Source: Gammaproteobacteria bacterium (GTDB lineage Bacteria; Pseudomonadota; Gammaproteobacteria; SZUA-140). Taken from it: a DNA stretch of 63,086 nucleotides. The position numbers were made by a program, and so were the translations under genes. Under the pieces are notes generated by a model. It searched no databases and was not told the DNA's origin. It saw nothing but the letters and a program-made list of their open reading frames with translations. Where the stretch lies: positions 1-63,086 of the forward strand of contig JAKISP010000020.1 in NCBI GenBank assembly GCA_021648525.1, given 5' to 3'. Within the stretch, counting starts at the first letter, position 1; each line of letters opens with the position of its first letter. Positions 52,441 through 62,500 of the stretch are shown here, in pieces.

Positions 52441-53598
52441 ATGTCTGATTTTAAAATTCTCAGAAAACTGGTCGGAATCCCGACAACTGTTTTATTACTC
52501 ACCATGATGGCCCCAAATGCTATGGCCGTAGGTACCGCATCAAACACCTCTGTTACTAACTTTGCAACGGTGAACTATGATGTGGCATCTGTTGGGCAGC
52601 CCGCTATCAATAGTGCCTTGGTTGCTTTTGTGGTTGATACCCGAGTTGATTTAACCGTATCTACCGATGATCTTGCCGAAGTAGCAGTGACCCCAGGTTC
52701 GAATGATAATGTCATGACCTTTACTGTCACGAATACCGGTAATGCACCTCATGACTTTAGCCTTTCATCGCTAGCACTTGTGGGTGGTACAGGTGCATTT
52801 GGTGGTACGGATAATATCAATGCTAACGATGTGCAGATCTTTGTTGAGACCGCAGCAAGTGGCAGTGCTGGATATCAGCTAACGGACGTTGATACACACA
52901 TCAATGCCCTGGCGGCGGATGCCAGTATTAACGTCTATATTGTTTCAGACTTCAGTACTGGTTACTCCGATGGCGATATCGCTTCATACTATCTTAATGC
53001 CGAAGCGCGTATTGACAATGGTGGTAGCACGCTAGGTGGTGCACTGGTTGAAACGGTTGGAGGGGATACCGAGGGTTCGGTCGATATTGTCTTTGCTGAT
53101 GATGCAGGTATCAATGATGCAGCAGGCGATGCAACCGACTCTAGTCAGGATGATTATCAGGTTGTTACGGCAACACTGACCATTGGTAAGACTTCTTCGG
53201 TAATATCGGATCCAGTGAATAACACAACGGATCCGAAGCGTATCCCTGGTGCCGTCATCGAGTATGAGATTACTGTCTCAAATGGTGTGAGTGGTGCAAC
53301 GGCAACTAGTGTGGCTATCACCGATAGTCTTAATACTGAAATAACTGAAGGTGATATTGCATTTCAGACCACATATAATGTGACCGCACTTCAGGGTATT
53401 TCGATTAGACATCCTGACTCTACAATCCCCGCAGATTTTTATGAATATACCAATGCTGGTGGTGCTGAAGCTGCGGGCCGTGGAGCGGTGGTTGCCGACT
53501 GGAATGTTACTGATACAGATAATGTTGTAACGGTAACAGGCATTGTGCTGGACGGCGGTGAGTCGGCGACAATTCGCTTTAGAGTAACCATCCAGTAA
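52441..53598 (+). CDS. Medium secreted DUF11-like repeat protein
   Basis: 385 residues, with AAGGAG 9 bases before the ATG. A signal peptide ends around NAMAVGT (about 29). The opening GTASNTSVTNFATVNYDV matches the N-terminus of the giant next protein (GTSISNTASTSYIV), so the two share an N-terminal module. Two beta-sandwich repeats follow: VTPGSNDNVMTFTVTNTG (about 82-99) and a second ending GESATIRFRVTIQ at the C-terminus. It has no cysteine and is acidic, with many Asp, Thr and Val. No anchor is visible. It might be a pilin-like or matrix subunit handled by the barrel protein. Function unknown. Confidence 0.72.
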   Translation: MSDFKILRKLVGIPTTVLLLTMMAPNAMAVGTASNTSVTNFATVNYDVASVGQPAINSALVAFVVDTRVDLTVSTDDLAEVAVTPGSNDNVMTFTVTNTGNAPHDFSLSSLALVGGTGAFGGTDNINANDVQIFVETAASGSAGYQLTDVDTHINALAADASINVYIVSDFSTGYSDGDIASYYLNAEARIDNGGSTLGGALVETVGGDTEGSVDIVFADDAGINDAAGDATDSSQDDYQVVTATLTIGKTSSVISDPVNNTTDPKRIPGAVIEYEITVSNGVSGATATSVAITDSLNTEITEGDIAFQTTYNVTALQGISIRHPDSTIPADFYEYTNAGGAEAAGRGAVVADWNVTDTDNVVTVTGIVLDGGESATIRFRVTIQ

Positions 53599-53608
53599 TC
53601 GTCACACC

Positions 53609-56600
53609 GTGGTCTACTGTTTCACAGATGCTGAACGTGCTTTTTGCGCTGGTCGAAAGACCAGCGCTTTGGCCGTTCTGCGCCTGTGGGCGGTATTTTT
53701 TATCACGTTACTCATGGCGGTTGTTTTAACAACAAAAATAGCCCATGCAATCCCTGTTGGAACCAGTATCAGCAACACCGCATCAACCAGTTATATCGTG
53801 AGCGGGGTTTCTGGTTTTACAGAAAATTCAAATACAGAACAATTTTTAGTTGAAGATAGCGGCATCCCTGACTCGGCTACGTTAACCGTCACCGAAGCAT
53901 CAGGACTTTATTTTATAGGCGGTGATGTGGTCACGATGACAGTCGACGTCACTAATAGTGGTGGTAATACCCAGGCGGCTAGTGAGATTAGAATGAGTGT
54001 ACCAGCCGGCTCAGTCTTAACACTTGATGGTAACAGTGCTACTAGCGAGGTCACTAATGGCGCGACCACAACATATACCTTTAATGTCGCGGATATTTCG
54101 GTAGGAGATAGTGCTACTTATACCGCGTTGTTGACCCTAGCAACCAATATTGACACGGCAAATGACCAGATAAATACAGCGTATTTTACCAATGGTGCAA
54201 CGATAAATACGAATGTAATCACACTTAATCTGCGTAATCGAACCTTATCAGAATTGAGCTTGATGCGCCTCTCACTGGACAATACCATCACCCCACAAGT
54301 GGTAAACCTCACCGAATATGATGATGGTATGGGTGATTATGTACCATTACCAGTTCCCAATATGCCATATACCACCATAGCAGTCACCAGTACACCGATG
54401 CGACTGGAAGATGCTGCTGCCTTTAGTCACCTGCAGTCTGTTTTTGTACGAGTCGATGACTTTGATCGCAATATTAACAGGCTCGCTGCAGAGACTGTGA
54501 CAGTCGATGTTAGTGTGGATGGAAATGCTGATATGGAGCGCTATCGTCTGCTTGAAACAGACATTGATAGCGGTGTGTTTACTGGTTATATCACGATCTC
54601 ACTAAGTACACAGGTGGCTTACGATGGTCAGTTAAGTATTAATACCAATAGTGAAATAACCGTGACTTATCGTGACCTTGCTGACACCTCGGATATTGCT
54701 ATGAAAGAAATTATTGTTGATCCATATGGCACACTATATAACAGTGCAACAGGTGTTGCGCTTAATGGCTACACCGTACACATGGTTGATATGAATACCG
54801 GTTTGCCTGCCGCAGTAGTCGGTGATGATGGCATTAGCGCTTATCCTGCGACAGTTGTCACCGGTGGTACTGTGGTTGATGCCAGCGGCACAGTCTACAA
54901 CTTTGATAACGGTAGCTACCGCTTTCCATTTGCCCCCGTGGGTAATTATCAGCTAATTGTCGAACCGCCTGCCAATGTTGCATTTCGCTGGCCCTCAACA
55001 AAAACAGATGAAGCCCTCGCGGTGACGCCCAATGGTCCTTTTGTAGTGACGCTGGGTTCGCGTGGCGAAACTTTTCCGCTACAACCTGGGCCGCCGTTGC
55101 ACATCGATATTCCAGTCGACCCTGTCGATACACCTCTCTATGTCACGCGTAGTGCAAACAAGGCAGAGGTGGCTGTTGGTGATTTTATTCAGTTTCGAGT
55201 TGAGATTGAGAACCTGGCAGCTAGTGTTATGAATGATCTAACACTGCATGATGAGTTGCCTCACGGATTCCGCATTCAGGAAAATTCAATCTATATAGAT
55301 GGGGTTTATGCTCCGATGCCGATTATCGCTAGCAATGGTTCAACATTGCGCTTTGATCTTGGTGGAATGGCGCCAGGCGCCTCAACTACCATTGAGTATG
55401 TGGCTGCTGTGGGTGCGGTAAATAGAAACATTGCGACAAGTTCCAGTTATGCCGAATCGGGTGAGAATTTCGCCTTATCAAATACTGCGCTGCTCGAGAC
55501 CATTATTATTGAAGAGCTCATGCGTAGTCGTACGATTTTGATGGGGCAGGTGGTTATTGATGGCGATGGTGAAAGGCGGGGCCTTAGCGGTGCGCGTATT
55601 TTTATGGAAGATGGCCGTTATGCCATTACTGATGAACGTGGTATGTATCATTTTGATGACGTTAAACCCGGCACTCATATATTACAGCTGGATACGGGTG
55701 GTCTTCCTTCAAATTATGAAGCGGTTATGAAAGAAAGTAATACCCGTTTTGCAGGCAACGCATCCTCTCAGTTTGTTGATGTACAGGGTGGTAGCCTGTG
55801 GCGGTCTGATTTTTATGTGGCAGAAAAGGCACGGACTGGTGGCTATGCCTCAGTACAGATAGAGAACATGCCACAGGAGAAACCGGAAGAGATTACTTAC
55901 CGGATCAAGCTGGAAGCAGAGAAAGTGGCTCTGGATAAAGTACGTCTGACTGTGGTCCTTCCTGATGGTGCTGCGTATAAACCGGGTAGTAGCCTGCTAG
56001 GAGTTGAAGTGGTTGATGATCCACAGGTGATGGACAACATGTTGATCTATCGCCTCGGCAATAGCAGTGATGCATGGCATGAATCTCTGCAATATACAGT
56101 GACGCTAGCCAATGAAAATAATAATGATGAGCTGATCTCAAAAGTATCGATGGTGTTTAATGTGCCCTCTAAAAAAGGGCAGCGTGTACCGCTGGCGACT
56201 CATTCACTGCTGACCAGAGCGGGTAATTCTGGGCAGGTAACGAGTGGTATTAAACAGCGAGTGACTACTTTTGGTGAAAAACCGGGTAGTGATTTTGTGG
56301 TTGTTGATGATACCCGAGAAGAAGGGTTACCTGAGTATGACTGGGAGTGGCTTGGTCGTAGTAATGCTAATGGTGAATTCAAGTGGTTAACGCCAGCTAA
56401 AGGTGCGCTGCCTGCGATTCCTTCAACGAGTGTTGTGATCAAGCATGATCAGTTCCACCGTATTGAATTGTCATTGAATGGCAAGCCGGTACCCGCACCG
56501 AATTATGAGGGTTCAATGAAAAATAAAAATGGTGCTTCACTCAGTATCTGGAGAGGTGTGGATCTGGTGGTGGGTCGCAATTTGTTCGAAGCGACGGTAA

Positions 56601-59455
56601 TAGATTTGAGTGACCAGGTGCTTCATCGTTTCACTCGCATTGCCCATTTTTCGGCTCCACCAGTGCGAGCAGAATTGGTGGAAGAGCAGTCAATGTTGAT
56701 AGCCGATGGCTCCACCAACCCGGTAATTGCGGTACGACTTCTTGATCGTGATGGTTATCCTGCACGTTATGATGTGATTGGTCGTTTTGAAATAAATCCA
56801 GCCTACAAAGTACAGCGTGAAGATGATTTTGCAGACCTTAATATACCGGGGGCCTCTTTAACACGCCATGAGTACCGTGTATTGCACGATGGTATTGTCA
56901 AAATAAAATTAGAACCCACCACCGAGAGTGGCGATGTCGAACTTAACTTTCTATTGGCTAATAATATCATCGAAGAGGTAAACGCGCCTCTCCGGGCAGA
57001 AGTGGGTGAGTGGTTATTGGTAGGTCTGGCTGAGGGTTCGGTAGGGTATAATAAATTGAGTGACAATATTGAATCGTTATCGGGAATTGCCGCTGAAGAA
57101 GCTCTTTATAGTGATGGTCGGGTTGCCTTTTATGGTAAAGGGCGGATATTGGGCAGATGGATTCTGACGTTGGCTTACGACAGTGACAAAGAAAAGCCAT
57201 TGCAGGATGGTGACCCTGGGTTGTTTCAACAGATCGATCCCGGCAAATACTACACCATTTATGGCGATACTGCGTATAACGGTTTTGATGCACGCAGTAG
57301 TGAAAAGCTCTATTTGAAACTGGAGCGTGATGCGTTTTATTTCCTCTTTGGTGACTATCAAACCAATCTCGATAATGTTGACCTCGCTCAATATAACCGC
57401 ACCCTGACCGGTATCAAGTCACGTTATCACGCCGGTGGTATCGATGTGGTGGTCTTTGCCAGCGAATCGAATCAGGCCTTTGTAAAAGATGAAATTCGTG
57501 GTGAAAGTCGTAGCGGTCCTTATTATCTTTCGCGCAATAAGATTGCGATGAATAGTGAAGTGGTGACGATTGAAGTGCGCGATCGCTTTCGTAGTGAAAT
57601 CATTGTTGATCGCCGCGAAATGGCACGTCATAGTGAGTATGACATCGACTACCGTGCCGGTACGATCACCTTTAGAGAGAGTGTGTATAGCATTGATGCT
57701 GGGCTTAACCCGGTTTTTATCGTCGTTAAGTACGAATCGTTTGACCAGGGTGATGATACCTTGACGATGGGTGGTCATGCAGAGGTTGAAATGTCTGAGA
57801 ATACCTCGGTTGGCATCACCAGGATTGATGAAGGGCGAGTAGGTGGTGATGCCGAGATGGATGGCATCAATGTGCGCCATAACTTTGGTGATAATGTTCA
57901 GCTTAAGGTAGAAGTAGCACGTAGTCTTGATGAACGTGCGAGTGGCGACCTGGTTAAAGGAAACGCTTATATCGCAGAGCTTGCGGGCCGTAACGAGCGC
58001 CTTGATACCAGGGGCTATGTACGTGAACAGGAGGCAGGTTTTGGTCTGGGACAGTCTACAGGTTCTGAAAATGGCAGTCGTAAGATGGGTGTCGATGCAA
58101 GTCTGCGAGTGACCGACCGTCTACGTCTCAAAGCACAGCTCTATCGCCAGGAGACCCTGGATAGCGCAGCGACACGTGACCTTGTCGAGACCAACGGGAG
58201 TTATCAATTCGACAGCTCAAGTCTGCGTCTGGGCGCACGTTCTGTTCGTGACGAACGTGGCAATGGGGATAAAGAGATCTCTGACCAGATCACCGCCGGT
58301 GCCAGTAAACAACTGTGGGACGGACGCCTGGTGGCACGCATCGACCGTGAACAGAACATCAGCAGTGGCAAGATCAACAGCAGTGATTTCCCTGACAGGA
58401 CTCGTGTGGGAGTGGATTACCGCCTGACACAGAGCAGCGACCTGTTTGTCGAGCATGAGCTGACCGATGGTGATCTGCGCGATACCCGAAGCACCTTGAT
58501 GGGGATTAAATCCACCCCATGGGAGGGTGGAAAAATCTATACTGGCCTGAAACAGAGTGCTGATGCCAAACGCACCACCACCAGCGCCAATGTCGCACTA
58601 CAACAAAAATGGTTGCTCAACGAAAACTGGAGCCTTGATGTGGGTGCAGAAGAGTCACGCACGATGAGTGATACATCGGTCACGCCACTGAATGCCAACG
58701 TCCCGCTTGCCAGTGGTGGTAGTGATTTTAGCGCGGCCTCCGTCGGGTTGACCTATGCGCCAGGTGACTGGCTCTGGACCGGGCGTCTGGAGACGCGTGA
58801 TGGTAGTACTGATGATTCCTGGGGGGTTGCAACCGCTGTGCAGACAACGCCTAATCAGGCGCTTTCTACCCTGCTGAGTCTGCAATATAGCGAGAGCGAG
58901 CGTACCACCGGTACACGCAGTAGCAAAACCGCCATTCGTCTGGGAACGGCCTACCGCCCCGAAAATAGCCGCTGGATCTTGCTCGATAAACTGGACCTGA
59001 AACGGGACGAGGCAAGTGGTGGTGAGTTTGATACGGAATCATGGCGCATCATCAATAACTTCAACGCCAACTTTAAACAGAATGAACTATGGCAGCACAG
59101 CCTGCAGTACGGCATGAAGACGGTTAATGAAGTGATCAATAGCCGAAACTATAAGGCCTTTATTGATTTGATGGGCGTTGAGAGTCGTTACAACATCAAT
59201 GCTAAGTGGGATGCTGGGGTTCATGTCAATGTGCTGAGTCACTGGGATCTTAAACAACGTGATTACAACAGCGGCTTCTCAGTGGGCCACACTCTGGCGA
59301 AAAATGTATGGGTAAGTGTCGGTTACAATTTTGTTGGTTTCACCGATAAAGATTTTTCAGCGTCCCGTTATACCAGTAAGGGTGTGTATCTGAAATTCCG
59401 TGTGAAATTTGACCAGAATAGTGCCAAAGAGGCAGTGCAATGGCTAAAGCAATGA
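53609..59455 (+). CDS. Giant DUF11/Ig-module protein with C-terminal outer-membrane beta-barrel
   Basis: 1948 residues. Signal segment about 24-47 (FFITLLMAVVLTTKIAHA). Modules in order: an N-terminal GTSISNTASTSY module; DUF11-like sandwich (about 85-200); DUF11 repeat (about 511-620, VTRSANKAEVAVGDFIQFRV); SdrD-B/carboxypeptidase-regulatory-like turn (about 641-705, GERRGLSGARIFMEDGRYAI); further sandwiches (about 760-1080); then from about 1150 a long series of amphipathic strands (FYGKGRILGRWILTLAYDSD, YLKLERDAFYFLFGDYQTNL, and so on) to the C-terminus, typical of an outer-membrane barrel. The GTG start has no good ribosome site and lies 10 bases after the previous stop, so translation may be coupled or start elsewhere. 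Likely a surface assembly or secretion platform. Confidence 0.78.
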   Translation: MVYCFTDAERAFCAGRKTSALAVLRLWAVFFITLLMAVVLTTKIAHAIPVGTSISNTASTSYIVSGVSGFTENSNTEQFLVEDSGIPDSATLTVTEASGLYFIGGDVVTMTVDVTNSGGNTQAASEIRMSVPAGSVLTLDGNSATSEVTNGATTTYTFNVADISVGDSATYTALLTLATNIDTANDQINTAYFTNGATINTNVITLNLRNRTLSELSLMRLSLDNTITPQVVNLTEYDDGMGDYVPLPVPNMPYTTIAVTSTPMRLEDAAAFSHLQSVFVRVDDFDRNINRLAAETVTVDVSVDGNADMERYRLLETDIDSGVFTGYITISLSTQVAYDGQLSINTNSEITVTYRDLADTSDIAMKEIIVDPYGTLYNSATGVALNGYTVHMVDMNTGLPAAVVGDDGISAYPATVVTGGTVVDASGTVYNFDNGSYRFPFAPVGNYQLIVEPPANVAFRWPSTKTDEALAVTPNGPFVVTLGSRGETFPLQPGPPLHIDIPVDPVDTPLYVTRSANKAEVAVGDFIQFRVEIENLAASVMNDLTLHDELPHGFRIQENSIYIDGVYAPMPIIASNGSTLRFDLGGMAPGASTTIEYVAAVGAVNRNIATSSSYAESGENFALSNTALLETIIIEELMRSRTILMGQVVIDGDGERRGLSGARIFMEDGRYAITDERGMYHFDDVKPGTHILQLDTGGLPSNYEAVMKESNTRFAGNASSQFVDVQGGSLWRSDFYVAEKARTGGYASVQIENMPQEKPEEITYRIKLEAEKVALDKVRLTVVLPDGAAYKPGSSLLGVEVVDDPQVMDNMLIYRLGNSSDAWHESLQYTVTLANENNNDELISKVSMVFNVPSKKGQRVPLATHSLLTRAGNSGQVTSGIKQRVTTFGEKPGSDFVVVDDTREEGLPEYDWEWLGRSNANGEFKWLTPAKGALPAIPSTSVVIKHDQFHRIELSLNGKPVPAPNYEGSMKNKNGASLSIWRGVDLVVGRNLFEATVIDLSDQVLHRFTRIAHFSAPPVRAELVEEQSMLIADGSTNPVIAVRLLDRDGYPARYDVIGRFEINPAYKVQREDDFADLNIPGASLTRHEYRVLHDGIVKIKLEPTTESGDVELNFLLANNIIEEVNAPLRAEVGEWLLVGLAEGSVGYNKLSDNIESLSGIAAEEALYSDGRVAFYGKGRILGRWILTLAYDSDKEKPLQDGDPGLFQQIDPGKYYTIYGDTAYNGFDARSSEKLYLKLERDAFYFLFGDYQTNLDNVDLAQYNRTLTGIKSRYHAGGIDVVVFASESNQAFVKDEIRGESRSGPYYLSRNKIAMNSEVVTIEVRDRFRSEIIVDRREMARHSEYDIDYRAGTITFRESVYSIDAGLNPVFIVVKYESFDQGDDTLTMGGHAEVEMSENTSVGITRIDEGRVGGDAEMDGINVRHNFGDNVQLKVEVARSLDERASGDLVKGNAYIAELAGRNERLDTRGYVREQEAGFGLGQSTGSENGSRKMGVDASLRVTDRLRLKAQLYRQETLDSAATRDLVETNGSYQFDSSSLRLGARSVRDERGNGDKEISDQITAGASKQLWDGRLVARIDREQNISSGKINSSDFPDRTRVGVDYRLTQSSDLFVEHELTDGDLRDTRSTLMGIKSTPWEGGKIYTGLKQSADAKRTTTSANVALQQKWLLNENWSLDVGAEESRTMSDTSVTPLNANVPLASGGSDFSAASVGLTYAPGDWLWTGRLETRDGSTDDSWGVATAVQTTPNQALSTLLSLQYSESERTTGTRSSKTAIRLGTAYRPENSRWILLDKLDLKRDEASGGEFDTESWRIINNFNANFKQNELWQHSLQYGMKTVNEVINSRNYKAFIDLMGVESRYNINAKWDAGVHVNVLSHWDLKQRDYNSGFSVGHTLAKNVWVSVGYNFVGFTDKDFSASRYTSKGVYLKFRVKFDQNSAKEAVQWLKQ

Positions 59456-59463
59456 GCCGCTTA

Positions 59464-59493
59464 GTAGAGACAGAGAGTAGAGACAGAGAGTAG
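59464..59493 (+). repeat. 13-bp tandem repeat in the ribosome-binding region
   Basis: GTAGAGACAGAGA occurs twice in exact tandem (59464-59476 and 59477-59489), with a third partial GTAG after it, between the barrel gene's stop and the next ATG. Copy-number change would alter spacing upstream of that gene. Confidence 0.85.
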
Positions 59494-59509
59494 GAACAGG
59501 TATAATGTT

Positions 59510-62500
59510 ATGAGGGATAAAAGCACAAAAATTTGGGGAGTTATTAACAAATATCAGCCATTGGTGGTGTTCGGCAGCGGCTTGTGGTTATCTATGTTAC
59601 TGATGTTGCTATTGCCAGCCTCTGCCCAGGCAGCGATCACCTATGTGCAGCAGAATGGTACTGTGACGAAGAATCTTGCCTTTCCTTATGACACCACGAC
59701 AGTGACCATTTCTAACGCCCCCACTATTGGTAACACCATCATTGTATCAACGGGCATCAATGTCAGCAGCGGCAGTTCTGTTGCTTGTAGTGATGGTGTT
59801 AATACCTACTCTATCGATAGATCACTCACCACATTCCCTGCTTTTCCTTATAGAGAGGTGATCGTCTGTTCAGCAAAAATAGCAACGGTGCCTGGGTCGA
59901 TTACTGTCACGCACGATTATGCGAATGAAAGTGCTATTGATGTGCATGAATTTTCTGGTATTGCCGATGCTCCAAGGGTAGATAGAAGCAATGTTAACAG
60001 CGGGAGTGGCACAACCCCAACCAGTAATAGCACGAGCAGCTCCAGCGAATCGAATGTACTGGTATTTGGTGCGCTTGAGGTCAACGGGCCGTCAAGTGAC
60101 AGTTTTATTGCGGATAGCAATTTTCCTGGTGGGCCCTTTAGAACCAGTATTAATAATGTCACCATCAATACCCAATACTGGATTACCACGGGTGCTGCGA
60201 GTACATACGCCTATGCACCAACGCTTGGCACCAGCCGTCTCTGGGTCGGTGCGGTTGTTACCTATAAAGCCGCTGCGGTTGCCGGCATCAATATCGTTGG
60301 CACCTGTCAACAACAAGATGAGACGACTAACTGTGCCGATGGTGGTACCGTTCGAATAGCCATTAATGGCGACTTGCAGGGGCAGAGCACGGCCACTTCG
60401 GCGGGTACCTGGACCATCGCTGGTGTTGCTGCCCCAGCGAGTGGCGATGTGATTACCGTGTTTATCGATGGGGTAGTAGATATTCGCGAAGCGGTGGCGG
60501 TTACCAGGTATGACGGTGTGGGTGATATTACTGGGGTTGAACTTATTGAAGAGCACTTAACTATTGGTAGCGACGATAATCAAATCGTGAGCAACGCCGA
60601 TCTTAGCCAATACGATAACTCTGTCAGCATCGATGAAGATGTGTTTCATGAAGTCAATGGTTCGAATAACTTGACGGTTGATACTACCGGGGCATTGACT
60701 GCTGAGGAACTCTATATCAAAAGCGGCAACACCTTTCAGCCTGGTGCAGGTAACGTCACCACGCATGATCTGGAGATTAACGGTACGTTTATCGCGGGTA
60801 GTAGTAATATCACCCTGGATGGAAGCTGGGATAACAATGCCGTTTTTACTGCCGGAGCCTCTACCGTGAATTTTACCTCAGGATCTGGCACCGAAACGAT
60901 CGATTCAACCACTGCCACTGGCCCTGATTTTTACAATATTCACTTTAATGACGCGGGTGGGTCGGGAACCTTTCAACTCGAATCGGCCTTGAATGTGAGT
61001 AATAACCTCACCATCACCGACGGTATTCTGGATGCTAACAATGGATCAAGCTATGCGATTAATGTGGGCAATGATTTTTTGCAGCCAGGTGGGCGCGTTC
61101 TCGCTCGCTCATCAACGCTTACCGTAGCCCGTCACTTTACCGCTGATGGCAGTGAATCCGATACCGGTTATAACAGTGCAACTCTGGTGATGAGTGGCGC
61201 CGGGATTTTAACCTATAATAATGTAGCTTCATATTGGGCGAATGGTTTCCGTGATGTCACAGTAGGGCAGAGCGGAAGTACGACGACCCTGGCTGATACC
61301 CAGTTTTGTGTGTTAAACGTGCTAACGGTGGGGTCTGGAACCCTGCTTGGTAGCGGCCCTTTATCCGACCTCTATTTAAGAGGTGTACCGAACCCTTTAT
61401 CATTTAATGTTAATTCAATAATTAATATTAGCACATTGTATTTTCATAATAATATCTCTCAGAATATACCACCTCTGGTTAACGGTTATGATAGTGATAT
61501 CAATCTCAGTCGCAACAATGCCAGTGTTACCCAGACTGGAGCGATTACCATTAATTCAGGTAGCCATTTACTCCTGGATGGCGATACCTTTGCGGATCGC
61601 ACTGTTACCTATATCACCAACGGTTTTAATCTAAATGTAGCCGGTAACATTCAGATTGGTGAGGGTGATGATACCGGCCTCAAAACATTGAATGGTACCA
61701 ACAGCAACATCACTGTCGGAGGGGATTTCGAGATTCGCGATGTTGGCACTGGCACTCAACAGGCGCTCTTTATTGCAAGCAATTCGACCGTTACATTAAA
61801 TGGTACGGCAGATCAGGTCATCACCTCAAGCGGCAGCAGTTTCAATCACCTCACGATCAATAATACCGGTACCGTGGGGAATGATGATGTCATCATCGCC
61901 GATGCACTGGATATCAACGGTGATCTTACTGTCACCAATGGTCAGTTGGACCTGGAGAGCAATAACCCCGCAGTGAACACGGCTGGCAACGTCACGATTC
62001 AAACGAATGGGGCTGTCTGGGTGGGGGCACGCACTGCGGACTGGACTTTTGATGGCACCTCACTCCTGAGTGATAGTTCTAGTGGTGCTGCGCAGGATCT
62101 ACAGGATGTGGTGGTCGATGGTACTAGTCTGACTCTCGCCAGTAATACTAGAGTTGAAACCATGAGCGTGACGACGGGCACACTTAATCTTGGTGCTGCG
62201 GGTTATGTGTTAGCGATTGATGGTACCGGTACACCGCTGTCGAGTTTAGCCACTTTCGTTGCCGGTACATCAACGGTGAACTATACCGGCTCAGGCAGTG
62301 CAACCAACGTTGCCACCCTGCCTTATAGCAGCCTGCAGTTTGCGCCAACCGCCGCAACCACATACTCGCTCACTGGGCATCTAACTGGCGGCAATGCCAT
62401 GACGGGTCACTTAACCGTGGGTGACAATGCCACGCTGGAGACCACGGCGATCAATAATTACAACATCACGATGTCAGGTAACTATGACCAGTCATCGACG

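Noticed and set aside
59991-60918. Short frames on both strands inside the right-end giant gene
   Set aside because: They lie in other frames of a continuous 1192-codon reading frame that starts with a signal peptide at 59510.
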